From Candidatus Iainarchaeum sp. (lineage in GTDB: Archaea; Iainarchaeota; Iainarchaeia; Iainarchaeales; JAAZKV01): 19,661 nt of DNA. The stretch spans positions 1 to 19,661 of the forward strand of contig JABIDZ010000130.1 of the NCBI GenBank assembly GCA_018651445.1, in the 5' to 3' direction. The notes beneath the pieces are model-generated. The model had not been told where the DNA came from. It searched no databases and worked only from the letters and a program-made list of their open reading frames with translations. Positions 14,052 to 19,661 of this stretch are shown here, piece after piece (position 1 is the first letter of the stretch; each line of letters begins with the position of its first letter). A program made the position numbers and the translations under genes.

Positions 14052-14120
14052 TGATGTTTTGGGGTGTTCGTTAATGGACGTAATTTTGGGAATATTTAAA
14101 TAGTGTGTGTATGATCGTAA

Positions 14121-14128
14121 TTAATATA
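14121..14128 (+). promoter_or_regulatory. TATA box upstream of the second DNPH1-like gene
   Basis: TTAATATA centred 26-27 nt before an ATG at 14151, which opens a five-codon ORF rather than the gene. Confidence 0.45.
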
Positions 14129-14150
14129 CTGGTTTGTTGGACTTGTAGTT

Positions 14151-14168
14151 ATGTCAATTTATGAATAA
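14151..14168 (+). CDS. Possible leaderless five-codon uORF (MSIYE)
   Basis: The ATG falls at the predicted transcription start and the TAA lies 16 nt before the start of the 14185 gene, just ahead of its GGAGGG site. Too short to judge by composition. It is listed because leuS, serS and trpS show the same layout. Confidence 0.25.
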   Translation: MSIYE

Positions 14169-14171
14169 AGC

Positions 14172-14177
14172 GGAGGG
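14172..14177 (+). promoter_or_regulatory. Ribosome binding site deciding the 14185 start
   Basis: GGAGGG sits 7 nt before the ATG at 14185. An in-frame ATG at 14161 would place this site inside the coding region. Confidence 0.65.
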
Positions 14178-14184
14178 AAGACGA

Positions 14185-14799
14185 ATGCAAATAAAAAAGA
14201 AACAAATTTTTATTGGGAGTGCCTTAACGCATTTGCCAAAAGAAGTTTTTGGTGAATATAAAGCATTGATTTATCGTATCGCGGATTTGGTTGAAGAGAA
14301 ATATAGCTGTGTTCCAAAGTATGCTCTTGAACATAGTGACCCTCAGTTAGCTGAGCTGAGACAGACGCAGCGACCAGATATTTGTTATAAGTTGGATAGA
14401 TATTTGGTTGAGAGTTCTGAGTTAGTTATTGCAGAAACAAGTTTTCCTTCGATTGGGCTCGGTCAAGAACTTCAAATTGCCGAATATGCAAACATACCAG
14501 TTATTTTTCTGTATAAAGACTATCAGAATAATATCGCTAATGAAAAAAACTATCAAAGCAAATCGAATGCAAATCATAGCATTGAACTGGGCAAACATAA
14601 AATCACATCAGTAATGGCTCTTGGCAATCCCGCTAAAGTTCATGAAATTAAATATAGTAATCTAGATGATGCAATAATGAAACTCGATTCGTATTTATGC
14701 CAGATATTACCAAAACTAAAAATAAGAGATAAACATAATAAATATGAAGAAACGTTGAGTGAAATTAGAAAGTTGTCAACAATGACAGAATATGCTTAG
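14185..14799 (+). CDS. Nucleoside 2-deoxyribosyltransferase/DNPH1-family protein (second copy)
   Basis: 204 residues from the ATG chosen by its GGAGGG site. IFIGSALTHLP at the start corresponds to the YFAGSIRGG nucleotide loop of the family. SSELVIAETSFPSIGLGQELQIAEYANIPVIFLYK carries the PSxGxGxE signature with the probable catalytic Glu, very like the copy at 1674. It is longer by about 65 residues, with an Asn/Lys-rich insert after the IFLYK strand and a helical C-terminal tail. N-hydrolase or deoxyribosyltransferase activity on nucleosides or nucleotides is expected; the substrate loop (HLPKEVF) differs from the first copy, so specificity may differ. Confidence 0.7.
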   Translation: MQIKKKQIFIGSALTHLPKEVFGEYKALIYRIADLVEEKYSCVPKYALEHSDPQLAELRQTQRPDICYKLDRYLVESSELVIAETSFPSIGLGQELQIAEYANIPVIFLYKDYQNNIANEKNYQSKSNANHSIELGKHKITSVMALGNPAKVHEIKYSNLDDAIMKLDSYLCQILPKLKIRDKHNKYEETLSEIRKLSTMTEYA

Positions 14800-14858
14800 A
14801 TTTAATAATTTTGATTCAGTTATTTTCTTAACATCATTGGTTTAAATTACTTGATATT

Positions 14859-15812
14859 ATGAAACGTGTTGACAGAGTTGTTAGGCGAATTGCAGATAAG
14901 CGGAAAAATATTGCTTCGGATATGCCTCAAGATTTGCGCCGAAGTGACGCAGTCTTTAGTAATTTACATGTCACTGCTAAGCGTGCAAAGCTTCCCGAAG
15001 CAGTGGACACAAATTTGGACTTACAGAAATTAGAAAAGGTGTCGCGTTTATCGAGAACCAAAAGAGCAAAAAGACGATTAGAGGTATTAACAAGATTAGC
15101 ATGGTCCCGGGTTAACAAATCATCAAAGTTCGGTCAGATAAGAAGACTTTTTGGCAGACAAGGCGAACATGCAGGAATAATGATAATTAAACCTGAATTA
15201 TTTGGTCGCGCAAATGAAATTAGACATTTTTTGAATTCGCTAGGGTTTGAAGTGATGTTGACCAAAAATGTTTTATTTGATAAGAAAATGATTTGTGATA
15301 TTTTTGGAGACGAATTCAGAAAGAGTTATAATTTTGCAGTCGAGGGTGCGCATATGCGGATTAATCCGTCAAAAGTGTTGGTCTTCAAACTTTTGCCGAG
15401 AAAGGAAATGTATAAGCGATCTGATTTATTGCAAAGACTTAAATCTGAAGACCAAGAAAAATACAGAGAAATGCTTTTGAAGCTTAATGGTATGTCGATT
15501 CAGGAAGTATTTTCCACACTTATTAAGGGAAGATATTATGGGCCAGCAAGTGGATCATTAAGAAAAGAGGTAGTACATCCGTTCCTTAATCGGATAGGGT
15601 CTGAAGCTGGAGGAGAATTGGCCCAAAAGTTAGATGTCTTTGGTTATGTGAAGGGGAAAAAATTTCAGGGTATTCCTGATTGGGCAAATAATAAATTATT
15701 GTGGTTCACGGGTGTGCATGCGCCGTCTGAACCGAAAGAATTGTTTGTCGCGGCAAATACGTTATTATCAGATAGAGACTTGGAAAAACTCGACCGGGGT
15801 CTCCAAACCTAA
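14859..15812 (+). CDS. Divergent nucleoside-diphosphate-kinase-like protein with basic extension
   Basis: 317 residues, twice the length of a normal NDK (about 140-150). Residues 1-100 are very basic (RRIADKRK, RTKRAKRRLEVLTR) with no recognised fold. From 104 it reads HAGIMIIKPELFGRANEIRHFLNSLGFEV, matching the NDK start with K111 in the IKPE position. YYGPASGSLRKEVVHP (227-241) resembles the GPTDPxxAxPGTIR loop, and LWFTGVHAPSEPKEL (281-295) resembles NxVHGSDSxExA, with H287 at the phosphohistidine position. The stretch between the Arg and His motifs is about 40 residues longer than normal. It could transfer phosphate between nucleotides or bind RNA, but activity is uncertain. The 3' end overlaps the convergent gene by 45 bp. 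Confidence 0.6.
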   Translation: MKRVDRVVRRIADKRKNIASDMPQDLRRSDAVFSNLHVTAKRAKLPEAVDTNLDLQKLEKVSRLSRTKRAKRRLEVLTRLAWSRVNKSSKFGQIRRLFGRQGEHAGIMIIKPELFGRANEIRHFLNSLGFEVMLTKNVLFDKKMICDIFGDEFRKSYNFAVEGAHMRINPSKVLVFKLLPRKEMYKRSDLLQRLKSEDQEKYREMLLKLNGMSIQEVFSTLIKGRYYGPASGSLRKEVVHPFLNRIGSEAGGELAQKLDVFGYVKGKKFQGIPDWANNKLLWFTGVHAPSEPKELFVAANTLLSDRDLEKLDRGLQT

Positions 15813-16349
15813 ATCAGCTTGTTTTTTTTCATATGTGGGTGTCTTCCAAAACTCACCATGAATCTTTTTTAGTTTTGTATTGTCGTTTACCATTTGCGTT
15901 GTTAGTAATTGTATTCCTATTTGTTTGTTTTCAAATTGTTGTGTGTATATGTGGAATACACGATATAATATGTTTGGGTTGTCCCCGACAAGCAATCCGT
16001 CTGGGCGTGGATGAGATAAATAGTCTTTTATAAAATCGGACTTTTGTGTTAATTCATTTGCTAGAATTTTCAAGTCCTTTTCTTTGTTGACAATTATTCT
16101 AAAACCAATGTCTTCATATTCGACCGTTAAAAAATCTAGTTTTGTTCTACATCGACTTTGTTTTCCTTTTAATGATGCTTCGTCCTTTATTCGCCCGACT
16201 AACTTAAATTCTGTAATATTGTGTTTTTGTGTTATTGCTAAAAGTTGTGCACGTATTTTTTCAAGTAGCGGGCCATTTACTTCAAAATTTATAGGCATGC
16301 CCGAACATTGTCTTCCCCAAAGTGTTTTTTCTTGTTTCATATAAACCAT
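15768..16349 (-). CDS. RelA/SpoT-domain protein, divergent alarmone-synthetase fold
   Basis: 193 residues, the size of a single-domain small alarmone synthetase. The order of motifs fits the RelA/SpoT nucleotidyltransferase: GRIKDEASLKGK (52-63, the RxKxxxSxxxK ATP loop), YEDIGFRIIV (78-87, usual DxxGxRIxV), DFIKDYLSHPRPDG (105-118), YRVFH (129-133, usual YxSxH), IGIQLLT (144-150, usual ExQxRT) and IHGEFWKT (163-170). The metal-binding Asp appears as Glu79, and the Glu and Arg of ExQxRT are replaced by Gly145 and Leu149, so (p)ppGpp synthesis may be lost or changed. This family is uncommon in archaea. A TATA-like element at 16361-16367 fits the ATG at 16340 better than that at 16349. Confidence 0.65.
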   Translation of the reverse strand: MVYMKQEKTLWGRQCSGMPINFEVNGPLLEKIRAQLLAITQKHNITEFKLVGRIKDEASLKGKQSRCRTKLDFLTVEYEDIGFRIIVNKEKDLKILANELTQKSDFIKDYLSHPRPDGLLVGDNPNILYRVFHIYTQQFENKQIGIQLLTTQMVNDNTKLKKIHGEFWKTPTYEKKQADLGLETPVEFFQVSI

Positions 16350-16408
16350 TTTTTAACATTCTAAATCTAGACTATGACAAATTGACTTTTTTTGATGGAT
16401 TTGTGTAT

Positions 16409-16963
16409 TTATTCTTCAACGAAATCGTCAATAATTTGTTTGTTCCAATATAATTTACATATTATTGCTATTGTTTCGCTTTCATCTATCTCACCATTCT
16501 TGGCCATTTTGTATGCTTCATCTATTGTCATAGGTTTTGATTTTATTTCGCTTATTTCTTCTTCATCATATAACTTTCTAGGTGTTAATTGGGTTGCTAA
16601 ATAAATTGAATGTGTTTTGTTTATTGAATTTTGAGGCATTGTCTTGTAAAATAATTTTATTTTTTTTGCATCATAGCCTAATTCTTCCATTAATTCCCTG
16701 TGTACAGTTTGTTCTGGTGTTTCACCGTCTTTTATGCCGCCGGCAGGAATTTTCCAGATATATTTTTTCAAAGCAATCTTGTATTCATAATTCAAAAATA
16801 TGCGTTTTTTTGAATCAATTGCGATTACGCCAATTGTTGATTTGCGTGTCGCACGCTCCATTATTTTTATTTTGCCATTGGGTAAAACGCTTTTGACCTG
16901 TTCAATAGTAAAAACTTTTCCTTTGAACACGGGTTTCCATTTTCCAATTTTAACATGTGTCAT
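16409..16963 (-). CDS. Nudix hydrolase, ADP-ribose pyrophosphatase-like
   Basis: 184 residues. A perfect Nudix box is present: GGIKDGETPEQTVHRELMEELG with the GX5E and REUXEE residues in register. The N-terminal beta domain (MTHVKIGKWKPVFKGKVFTIEQVKSVLPNG) and length resemble NudF-type ADP-sugar pyrophosphatases, which cleave ADP-ribose to AMP and ribose 5-phosphate. The substrate cannot be fixed from the sequence. TATA-like GATTAATTAAC (minus strand, 16985-16995) is about 27 nt upstream, so the start is leaderless. Confidence 0.85.
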   Translation of the reverse strand: MTHVKIGKWKPVFKGKVFTIEQVKSVLPNGKIKIMERATRKSTIGVIAIDSKKRIFLNYEYKIALKKYIWKIPAGGIKDGETPEQTVHRELMEELGYDAKKIKLFYKTMPQNSINKTHSIYLATQLTPRKLYDEEEISEIKSKPMTIDEAYKMAKNGEIDESETIAIICKLYWNKQIIDDFVEE

Positions 16964-17056
16964 AAAAATTATACATTCATTTGAGTTAATTAATCTTTGT
17001 ATACGCCCGGCATTTGTCGAAGTTCAAAGGATGTTAATTGATATTGGTTAGATTGG

Positions 17057-17079
17057 AAAAAAGTCAACTAAAAAGTTGA
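17057..17079 (-). terminator. Hairpin and T6 after the cupin gene
   Basis: TCAACT/AGTTGA (17064-17069 with 17074-17079) with a 4-nt loop, followed on the minus strand after one base by T6 (complement of 17057-17062). It lies just past the stop codon of the 17082 gene. Confidence 0.45.
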
Positions 17080-17081
17080 TT

Positions 17082-17456
17082 TTATTTTACAGTTACTTCG
17101 CCGGGTTTGAATGGGGGCGAGCACCACACTTGGAATTCGAGTGTTTTGTATGAGAGATTCTCGATTCCATGTATTTCATTGTTTGAGAAATTAATGTAAA
17201 TTGGGTCGGGCGTATCAAATTCTTTTTCGGTATCTTCTAATAACAGTCTGAAATGTCCGCCATTATAGAAGCAAAATACTTCTTGTCCGGTTTCACCTCT
17301 TTCGTGAAAATGCTTTTTTAGTGTTTCTTTTGGCTTTATTTTTGCGTGGATTACATCAAAGCGTTCAAAAACCATTTTTGGGTTGAAGCCGACAGTAACA
17401 TTTTCTTTTTCTAAGTGATTCCAATCTAATTCAGTGTATTTAATTATTTTTGCCAT
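17082..17456 (-). CDS. Cupin-fold protein
   Basis: 124 residues. KHFHERGETGQEVFCFYNGGHFRLLL (about 43-68) has the HxH ... E pattern of cupin motif 1, and NNEIHGIENLSYKTLEFQVWCSPP gives motif 2 with its His. Single-domain cupins bind a metal and may act as enzymes, sugar isomerases or sensors; the role is not readable. A TATA element (CATATAAATT, minus strand, 17474-17483) lies about 23 nt upstream of the ATG and a terminator-like hairpin follows the stop, so it is probably a single-gene transcript. Confidence 0.7.
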   Translation of the reverse strand: MAKIIKYTELDWNHLEKENVTVGFNPKMVFERFDVIHAKIKPKETLKKHFHERGETGQEVFCFYNGGHFRLLLEDTEKEFDTPDPIYINFSNNEIHGIENLSYKTLEFQVWCSPPFKPGEVTVK

Positions 17457-17551
17457 TGTTTTCGCCTTCTAATAATTTATATGGGAAGAAATCACATTTA
17501 AATTCTTTGGTTATCAAGCTGCAAACAAAACGATTATTCTGATTTCTTAGT

Positions 17552-18073
17552 TCATGGTTTGGTTGCGATATCACATAAGAATTCATTTGTTAAATCGCTT
17601 TCATTTAGTCCGAGCGTATTGAGCAAATCAATGCATTCTTGTCTTTTTATGTCGCAATTGGATTCGTCACCGTCAGTTTCAATTTCAACGAACGTTCCAA
17701 TATCTTTGACTCTATCTAAACAAATCTCAAATTCGTTTAATTTGAATTTTTCCCGGTATTTATCTATTAAACCAAGTTTTGTTAGCCCAAACTTTGCAAG
17801 TATTGTTTCTAACATTTTATTGTCGCTAGCTCTCGTTTCGTATTCATTTGTTAGGCTTTCATTAACGTTTTCGTGAAAAGCTAATATTGCGCCTTCGCCT
17901 TCTTGTCGAACACGCACATATCTTTTTGTACCTCTTAAATCTTCGTGAGGGAGATTATAATATTGGTCTATCTGGTGTTTGTCTTTTTCTTTTGTTCCGC
18001 CCAATTCTATTAGTTTGTTCTTTATTTCTTCAAATCTAGTTTCATCACATTTTGCTTTGATTTCTACTTCCAT
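17552..18073 (-). CDS. CYTH-domain protein (adenylate cyclase IV / triphosphatase type)
   Basis: 173 residues, the usual length. The diagnostic ExExK is at residues 2-6 (MEVEIKAK). RYVRVRQEGEGAILAFHE, DKYREKF and CLDRVKDIGTFVEIET supply the charged strands that line the triphosphate tunnel. Members hydrolyse thiamine or inorganic triphosphate, or cyclise ATP. Archaeal copies most likely are triphosphatases, but the sequence does not decide. TATA-like TATTTATTC (minus strand) lies about 26 nt from the ATG. Confidence 0.85.
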   Translation of the reverse strand: MEVEIKAKCDETRFEEIKNKLIELGGTKEKDKHQIDQYYNLPHEDLRGTKRYVRVRQEGEGAILAFHENVNESLTNEYETRASDNKMLETILAKFGLTKLGLIDKYREKFKLNEFEICLDRVKDIGTFVEIETDGDESNCDIKRQECIDLLNTLGLNESDLTNEFLCDIATKP

Positions 18074-18144
18074 GATAAAAAGATAAGACTTTTGAATAAA
18101 TATGTTTCGGTCACTTCGTTAATCGTCGAGAGTAATTTGTTTCT

Positions 18145-18151
18145 TTTAAAA
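18145..18151 (+). promoter_or_regulatory. TATA box fixing the start of the 18174 gene
   Basis: TTTTAAA centred 26 nt before the ATG at 18174; it disfavours the upstream TTG at 18156. Confidence 0.45.
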
Positions 18152-18173
18152 TCTTTTGTCTTGTTGTATTAGC

Positions 18174-18620
18174 ATGGAATCATATGATTTTTCAAGACCA
18201 ACACATTTTGTGGCAAGTGTTTTTGTATTAAACGCTGATAAAGTTTTGTTATTGAAACAAACTAAAAGCAAGTATTGGTTGTTGCCTGGCGGGCACATTG
18301 ATGATGGAGAATTACCTCACGAAGCAGCTATTCGTGAAGTCAAAGAAGAGACTAATTTAGATATTGAAATAATCCAAGTCGCTGATGATGGAGCTAGAAC
18401 AGAGATTGTTACTCCATTGCCTATTCCTTTTGCAATGAGACTGTTACCTTGTAGAGATAAGAAAGATATTGATTTTTTGTTTACTGCGAGTGTTGTTGGC
18501 GGAGAACTAAAAATTGATGAAGAAAGCGAAGAAGCAAAATGGTTTACAAAAAAAGAATTATTTGCTAATCCAAATGTTGGTCCAAACACGAGATATTATG
18601 CTTCACTGATTTTGAAATGA
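18174..18620 (+). CDS. Nudix hydrolase, MutT-like
   Basis: 148 residues from the ATG at 18174 (MESYDFSRP). WLLPGGHIDDGELPHEAAIREVKEETNL contains the Nudix box with GX5E and REVKEE intact; the last Gly is Asn. Short MutT-type members clean up oxidised or non-canonical nucleoside triphosphates or remove caps, but the substrate here is unknown. The ATG is preferred over a TTG 18 nt upstream because the TATA element is 26 nt from it. Convergent with the MazG-like gene 16 nt downstream. Confidence 0.85.
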   Translation: MESYDFSRPTHFVASVFVLNADKVLLLKQTKSKYWLLPGGHIDDGELPHEAAIREVKEETNLDIEIIQVADDGARTEIVTPLPIPFAMRLLPCRDKKDIDFLFTASVVGGELKIDEESEEAKWFTKKELFANPNVGPNTRYYASLILK

Positions 18621-18636
18621 ATCCTTGTTTTTAATT

Positions 18637-18924
18637 TTACTCTAAAATGACTCTTTTTTCAAAAGCACCGTTCTTTGAATTTTTTTCTTTTCGTATTTGA
18701 TCGATTTCTTCTTCTGTCGAACCATATTTCTTTGCGAGAGCTATAGCAACTTCGATTAAATCAGCTATTTCTTCAACATTTCTGTCTTCTTCAACTTCAG
18801 TTAACTCTTCTTTTAACTTTTCTATTAATGATTCTTCATACTCTTCTTCACTTGCAATATGTGTTTTAGGTTCTTTTCCTTTTTCAACCATTATTCCTGG
18901 TACATTATCTCTTACTAGTTTCAT
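18637..18924 (-). CDS. MazG-like nucleotide pyrophosphohydrolase
   Basis: 95 residues, all helical. It starts KLVRDNVPGIM and carries KLKEELTEVEED (EExxE) and VEEIADLIEVAIAL (ExxD), the four-helix NTP pyrophosphatase metal site of MazG/PRA-PH-type proteins, ending in the common KxxxGAFxxxVxL tail. Removes pyrophosphate from nucleoside triphosphates. It begins 1 nt after the Nudix stop with GGAG just upstream, so the two are one operon. Confidence 0.8.
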   Translation of the reverse strand: MKLVRDNVPGIMVEKGKEPKTHIASEEEYEESLIEKLKEELTEVEEDRNVEEIADLIEVAIALAKKYGSTEEEIDQIRKEKNSKNGAFEKRVILE

Positions 18925-18925
18925 T

Positions 18926-19381
18926 TTAATCTGCTCCGTTAAGAATTTTATTTAATTTTCTAAATGCGTCTTTATTATCTTCCCATTTGAGAAGTTGTAA
19001 AGCTTCTTCGAATGAAACCCATTTAAATTTGGTGTGTTCTTGATAAATATTTTTATCGAGTGAAATAATAAATTCTGGTGTTATTTCAAATGCAAATACA
19101 AATTCTTTTTGTAGTGGTGCTGGTTCTCTAGTTAGATAATGGTTGTTCATTTCAAAATAATGGATATTTTCAAATACTTTAATTATTTCCGTTTTTGGTA
19201 TGTTTGCTTCTTCTTTTAATTCACGATATGCTGCTTCAATTAGAGATTTATCTGTTTCTTCAACACCACCTGTAATCGGTTGCCAAAAACCTCCTTTTTT
19301 AGGAATTCTCTTCAATAATAAAAATTCGATTATATTTTTTTTCTTTCTAAATACAATACATTCGACTAGTCGTGGTTTCAT
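18926..19381 (-). CDS. Nudix hydrolase, NudB-like layout
   Basis: 151 residues. WQPITGGVEETDKSLIEAAYRELKEEANI has the catalytic REUXEE, with a one-residue longer loop before it and Asn in place of the last Gly, an arrangement seen in dihydroneopterin-triphosphate-pyrophosphatase-like members. RLVECIVFRKKKNIIEFLLLKR is the usual first strand pair. Substrate unknown. First gene of the Nudix-MazG operon. TATA-like TTATTAAAAGA (minus strand, 19403-19413) is about 27 nt from the ATG. Confidence 0.85.
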   Translation of the reverse strand: MKPRLVECIVFRKKKNIIEFLLLKRIPKKGGFWQPITGGVEETDKSLIEAAYRELKEEANIPKTEIIKVFENIHYFEMNNHYLTREPAPLQKEFVFAFEITPEFIISLDKNIYQEHTKFKWVSFEEALQLLKWEDNKDAFRKLNKILNGAD

Positions 19382-19441
19382 AATAATTATTAATTAAAAA
19401 GTTCTTTTAATAACTTAAGCTAAATTTCGTCAATCGCCAGA

Positions 19442-19449
19442 TTTAAATA
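19442..19449 (+). promoter_or_regulatory. TATA box of the leuS leader
   Basis: TTTAAATA centred 26-27 nt before the ATG at 19472, exactly the leaderless spacing used elsewhere. No good TATA element lies at that distance from leuS itself. Confidence 0.6.
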
Positions 19450-19471
19450 ATCTTCCCGTTCTATAGATAGT

Positions 19472-19519
19472 ATGCATTCATTAGTATTATCAGAACAATT
19501 GCTGTTGTTATTAATGTGA
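19472..19519 (+). CDS. Leucine-rich 15-residue leader peptide upstream of leuS
   Basis: ATG to TGA encodes MHSLVLSEQLLLLLM: seven Leu of 15, with TTG CTG TTG TTA TTA in a row just before the last Met and the stop. The ATG lies at the predicted transcription start, so it would be the first codon of a leaderless mRNA. leuS begins 59 nt downstream with its own GGTG site. This is the layout of an amino-acid leader peptide, in which ribosomes slow at Leu codons when charged tRNA-Leu is scarce. Leader-peptide control is well known in bacteria but to my knowledge not established in archaea. Chance is possible because the strand is T-rich. Confidence 0.5.
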   Translation: MHSLVLSEQLLLLLM

Positions 19520-19521
19520 GT

Positions 19522-19548
19522 GCGAAGAATCTGTTTTTTATTCTTTGC
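19522..19548 (+). promoter_or_regulatory. Hairpin between the leader peptide and leuS
   Basis: GCGAAGAAT (19522-19530) pairs with ATTCTTTGC (19540-19548) over 9 bp around a U-rich loop. One pair is G-U on the plus strand and would be a mismatch on the minus strand, supporting a plus-strand RNA. It starts 3 nt after the leader stop codon, where a ribosome could influence it. A smaller alternative stem, AACAA/TTGTT (19494-19498 with 19505-19509), overlaps the Leu codons. Confidence 0.4.
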
Positions 19549-19568
19549 GGGGTTGAAATTTTATTATT

Positions 19569-19572
19569 GGTG
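19569..19572 (+). promoter_or_regulatory. Ribosome binding site of leuS
   Basis: GGTG 6 nt before the ATG at 19579, the core of the GGTGA sites used by internal genes here. Confidence 0.5.
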
Positions 19573-19578
19573 TGAACT

Positions 19579-19661
19579 ATGGAAGTTGAATTTGCGAGTA
19601 TCGAGGAAAAATGGCAAAAGAAATGGGCAGACGCTAAACTATTCGAACCAGAGGTAGATAC
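19579..19661 (+). CDS. leuS: Leucyl-tRNA synthetase, N-terminal 27 residues only
   Basis: The visible part reads MEVEFASIEEKWQKKW then ADAKLFEPEVD. The pattern IExKWQxxWxxxxxFE is the archaeal/eukaryal LeuRS N-terminus. The catalytic domain is outside the window, so other large class I synthetases (ValRS, IleRS) are not formally excluded, but the spacing fits LeuRS best. An upstream Leu-rich mini-ORF supports the call indirectly. Start supported by GGTG. Confidence 0.8.
   Translation, partial: MEVEFASIEEKWQKKWADAKLFEPEVD

Noticed and set aside
14093..14102. Palindromic TATTTAAATA element
   Set aside because: A good TATA sequence, but no ATG or known gene lies at the predicted +1 in either direction, so I do not call a promoter for it.
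14161..14184. Upstream ATG for the second DNPH1-like gene
   Set aside because: The GGAGGG at 14172-14177 would lie inside the coding region; the ATG at 14185 has correct spacing and begins just ahead of the conserved IFIGSA strand.
18156..18173. TTG start adding six residues to the MutT-like Nudix gene
   Set aside because: The ATG at 18174 has the leaderless TATA spacing used across the window.
19471..19575. Overlapping hydrophobic frame (GTG at 19516, ending ILLLV before TGA at 19573-19575)
   Set aside because: It has no ATG and is the kind of Leu/Ile/Val string T-rich DNA gives. It could in principle be a small membrane protein, but the ATG-led Leu ORF at the predicted +1 is better supported.
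1..19661. CRISPR arrays, insertion sequences, tRNA and rRNA genes
   Set aside because: No regularly spaced repeats, transposase motifs, T-arm sequences or rRNA-like stretches were seen on either strand.

Overview
The window looks like part of a compact, AT-rich archaeal chromosome, probably from the DPANN group (Woesearchaeota, Pacearchaeota or Nanoarchaeota-like). The lineage is inferred from several features. Most genes have a TATA-box element (TTTAAATA, TTTATATA and similar) centred 24-30 nt upstream of the start codon, as expected for leaderless mRNAs. Downstream genes in operons carry GGTGAT/GGAGG-type ribosome binding sites. The gene content includes UbiA and geranylgeranyl-reductase-like enzymes, a KaiC-like ATPase, V4R domains and an archaeal-type LeuRS N-terminus. 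Many convergent genes abut or overlap. I see no tRNA, rRNA, CRISPR array or transposon.

Layout. 1-479: truncated PHP-domain gene on the minus strand. 480-760: divergent gap with GC-rich inverted repeats. 761-1673: winged-helix + V4R operon. 1674-5677 (minus): trpS, a protein of unknown function, a structured gap, serS, and a DNPH1-like N-hydrolase. 5678-6011: divergent gap with a terminator-like hairpin. 6012-8182: unknown basic protein and class II lysS. 8185-14051: a regulatory and lipid block made of three paralogous winged-helix regulators around a KaiC-V4R operon and a divergent UbiA/geranylgeranyl reductase pair. 14151-19381: a block rich in nucleotide and phosphate enzymes, with a second DNPH1-like protein, an NDK-like protein, a RelA/SpoT-like protein, three Nudix hydrolases, a cupin, a CYTH protein and a MazG-like protein. 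19472-19661: leucine-rich mini-ORF and the 5' end of leuS.

Most interesting signal. Nearly every promoter places an ATG about 26 nt downstream of the TATA centre, and usually that ATG is the gene's own start. At leuS, serS, trpS and the 14185 gene, which have ribosome binding sites instead, the ATG at the predicted +1 opens a short upstream ORF. At leuS this mini-ORF encodes 15 residues, 7 of them Leu, with five consecutive Leu codons next to the stop. A hairpin with a G-U pair follows, and then leuS with its own GGTG site. This suggests leader-peptide (uORF) control of aminoacyl-tRNA synthetases in an archaeon. A second mini-ORF further upstream of serS ends in Ser-Ser-Leu-Ser-Ser, but that case is weaker. 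The RelA/SpoT-like protein, which appears to have lost catalytic residues, and the NDK-like protein with a basic extension are the next most unusual items.

All functions are assigned by reading motifs by eye. No database search or structure prediction was run.
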